DNA of 35,620 bases from positions 1-35,620 of the forward strand of contig DCWA01000018.1 in assembly GCA_002327445.1 (NCBI GenBank), written 5' to 3'. Position numbers and translations under genes: made by a program. Shown here one piece after another: positions 32,522 through 35,620 of the stretch; position 1 is the stretch's first letter; every line of letters starts with the position of its first letter. The notes beneath the pieces are model-generated. The model worked only from the letters and a program-made list of their open reading frames with translations. It was not told where the DNA came from and did not search any database. This stretch comes from Desulfobacteraceae bacterium UBA2174 (GTDB lineage Bacteria; Desulfobacterota; Desulfobacteria; Desulfobacterales; UBA2174).

Positions 32522-32589
32522 ACCATGGCCACGGCCTCGTCAAAGTTTTGCGATCCTCCCCGCCCGTGTCCCTGGCTGCCGACCCCTCG

Positions 32590-32695
32590 TAGTTGACTCC
32601 TCGGGATGACGCAGGAAGCGGGGGTTTCAAGATGACCCGTTTTTCCGTGTCTTTCCGAACGGTGGCGAGGAATCCGCAGTTGAGAAGATCAACGG
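32590..32695. repeat. Dispersed short repeat copies
   Basis: CCTCGGGATGACG (near 32600) and TTTCCGAACGG...GCGAGGAATCCGCAGTTGAG (32650-32690) match the repeat family of 25140-25490. No gene was recognised in 32522-32854; a coding-like stretch of about 50 residues near 32700-32852 is unassigned. Confidence 0.55.
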
Positions 32696-32854
32696 GAAAC
32701 GTTGGCATTCGGCAAGAAAAACGACAGATGCCCTTACTTGGACGGCGTCCTGGAATCATGGCCCAGCGGCGACTGGGACTTCAGCTTACGCAAGAAATGT
32801 TCAGATTTCAGGCGGGTACATCCAATCGCTGTCGGCCAATGGGGACTTATTGAA

Positions 32855-33005
32855 TGACGGCTTCGTAAAAAATCCGAATTGTCATCCCGAGCGCAGCGAG
32901 GGATCTCTTCGTAAAACGAAATGTATCATAATAGCGGATGCTTGAGATTCCTCGTCGCAAGCTCGTCGGAATGACAATGGCTGTTTTCGGCTTTTTTACG
33001 ACGTT
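32855..33005. mobile_element. MITE-like element with TCGTAAAAAATCCGAA terminal inverted repeats
   Basis: TCGTAAAAAATCCGAA (32863-32878) is matched at 15 of 16 positions by the reverse complement at 32986-33001. Inside each end sits a copy of the dispersed repeat: TGTCATCCCGAGCGCAGCGA on the left, and TCGTCGCAAGCTCGTCGGAA in opposite orientation on the right. The unit is about 140-150 bp, AT-rich at its ends and non-coding. The stretch 33006-33162 shows no recognised gene. Confidence 0.65.
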
Positions 33006-33162
33006 ATCATATTTCGATCAACACCCTTCCGGGGCTGACCCGGAATCCATTTCGAATACTTGCAATAAGTTGCAGAAGGACAATGCCGGCGCCGGCTGAG
33101 CGCCACACGAGTTATCCACCGGCTGTTGAGCCGGGCCCCCAAACAACAAGGAGCGCACCGCC

Positions 33163-33237
33163 ATGAAAGGTGTCCACCGGAACCCCAATCGCCAATTCCG
33201 GCGTTCGGGTTTTTTTAATCCCAAAAGACTTGTTTGA
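33163..33237 (+). CDS. Possible 24-residue peptide overlapping a terminator hairpin
   Basis: ATG 33163 follows AAGGAGCGCACCGCC, a strong ribosome site. The ORF reads MKGVHRNPNRQFRRSGFF and ends at TGA 33235-33237. The codons for RNPNRQ onward form the left arm of a terminator-type hairpin. The arrangement mirrors the leader at 9552, with RNPxR at the same residues. Whether a functional peptide is made is unknown. Confidence 0.3.
   Translation: MKGVHRNPNRQFRRSGFFNPKRLV
33182..33216 (+). terminator. Rho-independent terminator-like hairpin
   Basis: ACCCCAATCGCC pairs imperfectly with GGCGTTCGGGT across a short loop (AATTCC) and is followed by a run of seven T. It lies within the short ORF at 33163 and upstream of the HsdM-tail ORF. 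No intact gene directly upstream requires it, so it may act as a leader element. Confidence 0.6.
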
Positions 33238-33331
33238 TTGTGTATTGATATCGGCAAAATGGAATAGGATGGGGTGGACGCATAATCATGTTATTCGTTT
33301 TCGGCGGATGAACAAGGAGACCGAAGAGAAC

Positions 33332-33538
33332 ATGGAAAAAATAGCCATCCAACCGGATACGATTTCAAAGAAAAACGACTACAACATCTCCCCCGGCCGC
33401 TATATCCACACCAATGACGCCGAAAGCTACCGGCCCATCGCCGAGATCGTCGAGGAACTAAAGGCCATCGAAGCCGAGGCCAAAGAGACCGACAAGGCCC
33501 TGGCCAAAATCCTGAAGCAACTCGGAGTCGGCGCATGA
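33332..33538 (+). pseudogene. Type I restriction-modification methyltransferase (HsdM), C-terminal fragment
   Basis: The 68-residue end (MEKIAIQPDTISKKNDYNIS...) contains NISPGRYIHTNDAE, YRPIAEIVEELKAIEAEA and ETDKALAKILKQLGV. This is the characteristic C-terminal region of N6-adenine type I methyltransferases. The catalytic domain is absent: the frame opens only about 160 bp upstream, in sequence with no methylase similarity. ATG 33332 or 33308 could still allow translation as a small protein. It overlaps the start of the DUF4062 gene by 4 bp (ATGA), the coupling expected inside a type I R-M operon with accessory genes. Confidence 0.65.
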
Positions 33539-34713
33539 AAATTTTTATCAGCAGCGTGCAAAAGGAGTTCGCCGCCGAGCGCAAGGCCCTGGCCGGATAC
33601 CTTTCCGCTGACCCGCTGCTGCGGCGATTCTTTGAAACCTTCCTCTTTGAGCGCGATATTCCCGCCTCCGACCGTCGCCCCGACCAAGTCTATCTTGATG
33701 AAGTCCGGACCTGCGATCTCTATCTCGGCCTTTTCGGCAACGACTACGGCCTGGAAAACAAGGACGGCTTTTCACCGACGCATCTTGAATACAACGAGGC
33801 CACCCGGCTGGGCAAAACCCGCCTGATCTTTGTCAAGGGCGCGACCGATGATGCCAAGCACCCGAAGATGCAGGCCCTCATCCGCAATGCCGGCAGCAGC
33901 CTTATCCGGCGTCGGTTCAATTCCGCCGAGGAACTGATCGCCGCGGTGTATGCGAGTCTCGTCAGGATTCTTGAAGAGCGGGAACTGATCCGTTTCGGTC
34001 CGTTCGATGCCACCTTCTGCCGCAATGCAACGCTTGACGATCTTGACAACGACAAGATCACCCGGTTTCTGGTGCTGGCCCGGCGCGGCCGTAATTTCCC
34101 CTTGCCGGGAGATACGCCGCCGCATGAGGTGCTGGTTCATCTCAACCTGCTCGACAAGGGACGGCCGACCCACGCCGCTGTTCTGCTGTTCGGCAAACAG
34201 CCGCAACGGTTCCTGATCACCTCCGAGGTGAAATGCGCCCATTTCCACGGCTATGAAGTGGCCAAGCCCATTCCTTCTTACCAGGTGTACAAAGGCACGG
34301 TTTTCGATCTCGTGGACCAGGCCAAGGATTTCGTGCTCTCCAAGATAGACCTCTGGGTGGGCACCCGGGCGGAAAGCACCCAGGCGCCGACCAAATACGA
34401 AATTCCCCAAGAGGTTGTCGCCGAAGCCATCGTCAATGCCGTGGTGCATCGCGACTACACCAGCAATGCCAGCGTCCAGGTCATGCTCTTTCGCGACCGG
34501 CTTGAAGTCTGGAATCCCGGAACCCTGCCGCCGACCCTGACCCTTGAAAAACTGCGCGGTCCCCATGCCTCGGTTCCCCATAATCCGCTTCTGGCCGAGC
34601 CCATGTACCTGACCAAATACATCGAACGCATGGGAACCGGTATCCGTGACATGATCCGGCGATGCAAAAACGCCGGGCTTGCCGAACCTGAAATCCGGCT
34701 TGACGCAGGGTGA
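33535..34713 (+). CDS. DUF4062 / RecG-like (HATPase_c_4) protein, interrupted by in-frame TGA
   Basis: The 392 residues before the stop show an N-terminal DUF4062 domain (MKIFISSVQKEFAAERKAL, about 1-95). A middle AlbA_2-type region follows (HLNLLDKGRPTHAAVLLFGK), then a RecG-like ATPase domain (IPQEVVAEAIVNAVVHRDYT, YIERMGTGIRDMIRRC). The frame stops at TGA 34711-34713 after IRLDAG, but the same frame continues FVLTIRRKK and runs to 35061, giving the usual C-terminal winged helix. The ATG at 33535 overlaps the HsdM fragment. Such genes occur as accessories in type I restriction-modification loci. The stop may be TGG to TGA, a recoded UGA, or decay. Confidence 0.75.
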   Translation: MKIFISSVQKEFAAERKALAGYLSADPLLRRFFETFLFERDIPASDRRPDQVYLDEVRTCDLYLGLFGNDYGLENKDGFSPTHLEYNEATRLGKTRLIFVKGATDDAKHPKMQALIRNAGSSLIRRRFNSAEELIAAVYASLVRILEERELIRFGPFDATFCRNATLDDLDNDKITRFLVLARRGRNFPLPGDTPPHEVLVHLNLLDKGRPTHAAVLLFGKQPQRFLITSEVKCAHFHGYEVAKPIPSYQVYKGTVFDLVDQAKDFVLSKIDLWVGTRAESTQAPTKYEIPQEVVAEAIVNAVVHRDYTSNASVQVMLFRDRLEVWNPGTLPPTLTLEKLRGPHASVPHNPLLAEPMYLTKYIERMGTGIRDMIRRCKNAGLAEPEIRLDAG

Positions 34714-35061
34714 TTCGTGCTGACCATACGGCGGAAAAAACCTGAGTCAGGGACCAGGTCGGCACCAGGTCAGGCCCAAGTCGAGGCCCAAGATAAGGCC
34801 CAAGTTTTGCTAACAACAATTGAAATTGGGCTGATCAATGCGTGTGCAGCGGCTGCTCAGAGTAGTCAAGAACTGTTATCTGTTGCCGGCTATAAAACAC
34901 GCACCGGAAATTTCAAGCGCTCCATGGAAAAGCTCCTGGCCGAAGGTCTGCTTGCCATGACGATCCCGGGAAAGCCGAACAGTCGAAACCAGCGGTATAT
35001 AGCCACCGAAAAAGGCCAAAAACTGCTTCAATCCCTCAAACAGAAGAGAGAGCGGTCATGA
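34714..35061 (+). pseudogene. In-frame C-terminal part of the DUF4062/RecG-like protein after the TGA
   Basis: This 115-codon stretch (FVLTIRRKKPESGTR...) is in frame with the upstream gene and has the linker rich in Gln-Val/Ala-Gln-Val. Its winged-helix ending (LLSVAGYKTRTGNFKRS, LAEGLLAMTIP) usually follows the RecG-like ATPase domain. A GTG at 34717 could start a separate product but has no convincing ribosome site. It ends at TGA 35059-35061, overlapping the next small ORF by 4 bp. Confidence 0.65.
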
Positions 35062-35177
35062 ACTGGTTCAAGCAAAACGGACAAGTTGAGGCCCAAGAGG
35101 CCCAAGTCACCCTGCAAGACACCACGCAGGTCACCCCGCAAGTCATGTCACCAGTCAGGGCACCACTCGGCGGGTAG
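35058..35177 (+). CDS. Small unrecognised ORF, Gln/Val-rich
   Basis: This 39-residue ORF starts at ATG 35058, overlapping the stop of the preceding ORF (ATGA). It contains QVEAQEAQVTLQDTTQ and then VTPQVMSPV, resembling the TPQV-type linkers of RecG-like ATPases. It is probably the truncated start of a further gene or a remnant of a related protein. The following 35178-35444 has no recognised gene; it holds a short inverted repeat TTTGCCA/TGGCAAA (35214-35282) and a 15-codon ORF at 35273. Confidence 0.3.
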   Translation: MNWFKQNGQVEAQEAQVTLQDTTQVTPQVMSPVRAPLGG

Positions 35178-35399
35178 CCAGAGTTGTGCACCAAAGGAGC
35201 GCCGACATTCCTGTTTGCCAATAAAAATTCATGGGGGGCTGGAAAACCCGCCCTCCTTTACGGGAAACAGACATGGCAAATAAGGCGTTGAAAGAGATTC
35301 TGGAGAAAATCGGGATGTGAGTGATTTGAAACCTAACGCGGACAAGCCGCAACCAAAAAGGGTTTATGAAGCAAGCGCACCTGGTGTAAGGCAAATAGA

Positions 35400-35435
35400 A
35401 ACAGGCTCGGCAAGGAGAACAGGCTCGGCAAGGAG
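35400..35435 (+). repeat. 18-bp tandem duplication that doubles the ribosome-binding region
   Basis: AACAGGCTCGGCAAGGAG occurs twice in direct tandem just before the gene at 35445. Each copy contains AAGGAG, so the putative ribosome site is duplicated; only the second is at usable spacing from the ATG. Confidence 0.7.
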
Positions 35436-35444
35436 GATCCCCCC

Positions 35445-35620
35445 ATGGATCTGTTTCTTCAGCGGCACGCGGACAAAATCGCAGGAGTGCTCTCCTGTTG
35501 GGACAGGGTTGTCATCACCGGCAAGATTCCCGGCATTTGTTTTGCCCAAGGCATGACCGGATTTCTCAATGCCAACGGCATCCGGATTTTCGATTATCCC
35601 GAATGGGCCGAACCGCTGCG
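35445..35620 (+). CDS. Uncharacterised protein, N-terminal part (runs off the window)
   Basis: ATG 35445 has a perfect AAGGAGG site 8 nt upstream. The visible 58 residues start MDLFLQRHADKIAGVLSCWD, then RVVITGKIPGICFAQGMTG. This resembles a widespread family of hypothetical proteins that begin with (F)LxxYxxxIxGxLSxxDRxxxxG and often lie in mobile or repeat-rich regions. No function is known to me for that family. The end lies beyond 35620. Confidence 0.6.
   Translation, partial: MDLFLQRHADKIAGVLSCWDRVVITGKIPGICFAQGMTGFLNANGIRIFDYPEWAEPL

Noticed and set aside
32700..32852. Coding-like stretch containing RCPYLDGVLESWPSGDWDF
   Set aside because: Only about 50 residues, no good start or ribosome site, and the faint resemblance to a eukaryotic zinc-finger motif is probably chance.
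34714..34770. Selenocysteine insertion element after the TGA at 34711
   Set aside because: No clear bacterial SECIS-type hairpin with a GU apical loop at the required distance could be seen, so a nonsense change is preferred.
35317..35556. 79-residue ORF overlapping the last gene
   Set aside because: It is in another frame over the tandem repeat and the well-supported start at 35445, and the protein looks random.

Overview
The window looks like chromosomal DNA of a GC-rich anaerobic bacterium. It is most likely a member of the Desulfobacterota (the old Deltaproteobacteria, sulfate- or metal-reducer type). This is inferred from the multiheme cytochromes c, a menaquinone-biosynthesis gene, a CCG-domain Fe-S protein paired with a GlcD-type flavoprotein, a siroheme-reductase relative, and short dispersed repeats of a type I associate with such genomes. 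No rRNA, tRNA or CRISPR array was seen.

Layout: 1-226 is the 3' end of a group II intron (reverse transcriptase tail, domains V and VI). 412-3391 is a zinc-uptake operon znuA-znuC-znuB with a Fur/Zur-type regulator as its last gene. 3643-4791 holds a small ferredoxin-like gene converging on a molybdenum-cofactor-carrier-like protein. 4950-9324 (minus) is a respiratory operon: a large membrane fusion (N-terminal heme c, CopD-like membrane segment, cytochrome b5-like domain, octaheme HAO-like domain), a NapC/NrfH-type tetraheme quinol dehydrogenase, and a second octaheme HAO-like cytochrome. 9628-12333 (plus) encodes an Fe-S/CCG protein and a FAD-linked oxidase that look like a two-subunit 2-hydroxyacid dehydrogenase. 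12473-13351 (minus) is menA-like, consistent with quinone-linked respiration.

13610-24474 (minus) is a defence block. A type I Wadjet plasmid-defence system, jetABCD, has overlapping junctions. Directly upstream and on the same strand lie a SWIM zinc-finger/AT-hook/winged-helix protein and a SNF2 helicase, so all six could be one transcription unit. 24634-28016 is a heavy-metal resistance pair: a MerR-family regulator divergent from a Zn/Cd/Pb P-type ATPase. A canonical 19-bp-spacer MerR promoter precedes the ATPase, and an array of dispersed repeats fills the intergenic space.

28174-35620 is a decayed, repeat-rich region. It contains a thioesterase interrupted by an in-frame TAG plus a small fragment of a paralogue, an IS66 transposase fragment, a siroheme-reductase-like pseudogene with several lesions, a LysE fragment, an AbiEi-like fragment, an HsdM tail and a DUF4062/RecG-like ATPase interrupted by an in-frame TGA. 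Apparently intact genes among these are an ACT-domain protein, a DUF2007 protein and an iron-sulfur flavoprotein. Two small elements with similar terminal inverted repeats (30752-30880, 32855-33005) lie here. The window ends inside an uncharacterised gene starting at 35445.

The items most worth pursuing are the six-gene SNF2-SWIM-JetABCD arrangement, the fused membrane/octaheme cytochrome operon, the two in-frame stop codons (TAG at 28945, TGA at 34711), and two short ORF-plus-terminator cassettes with the same coding register.
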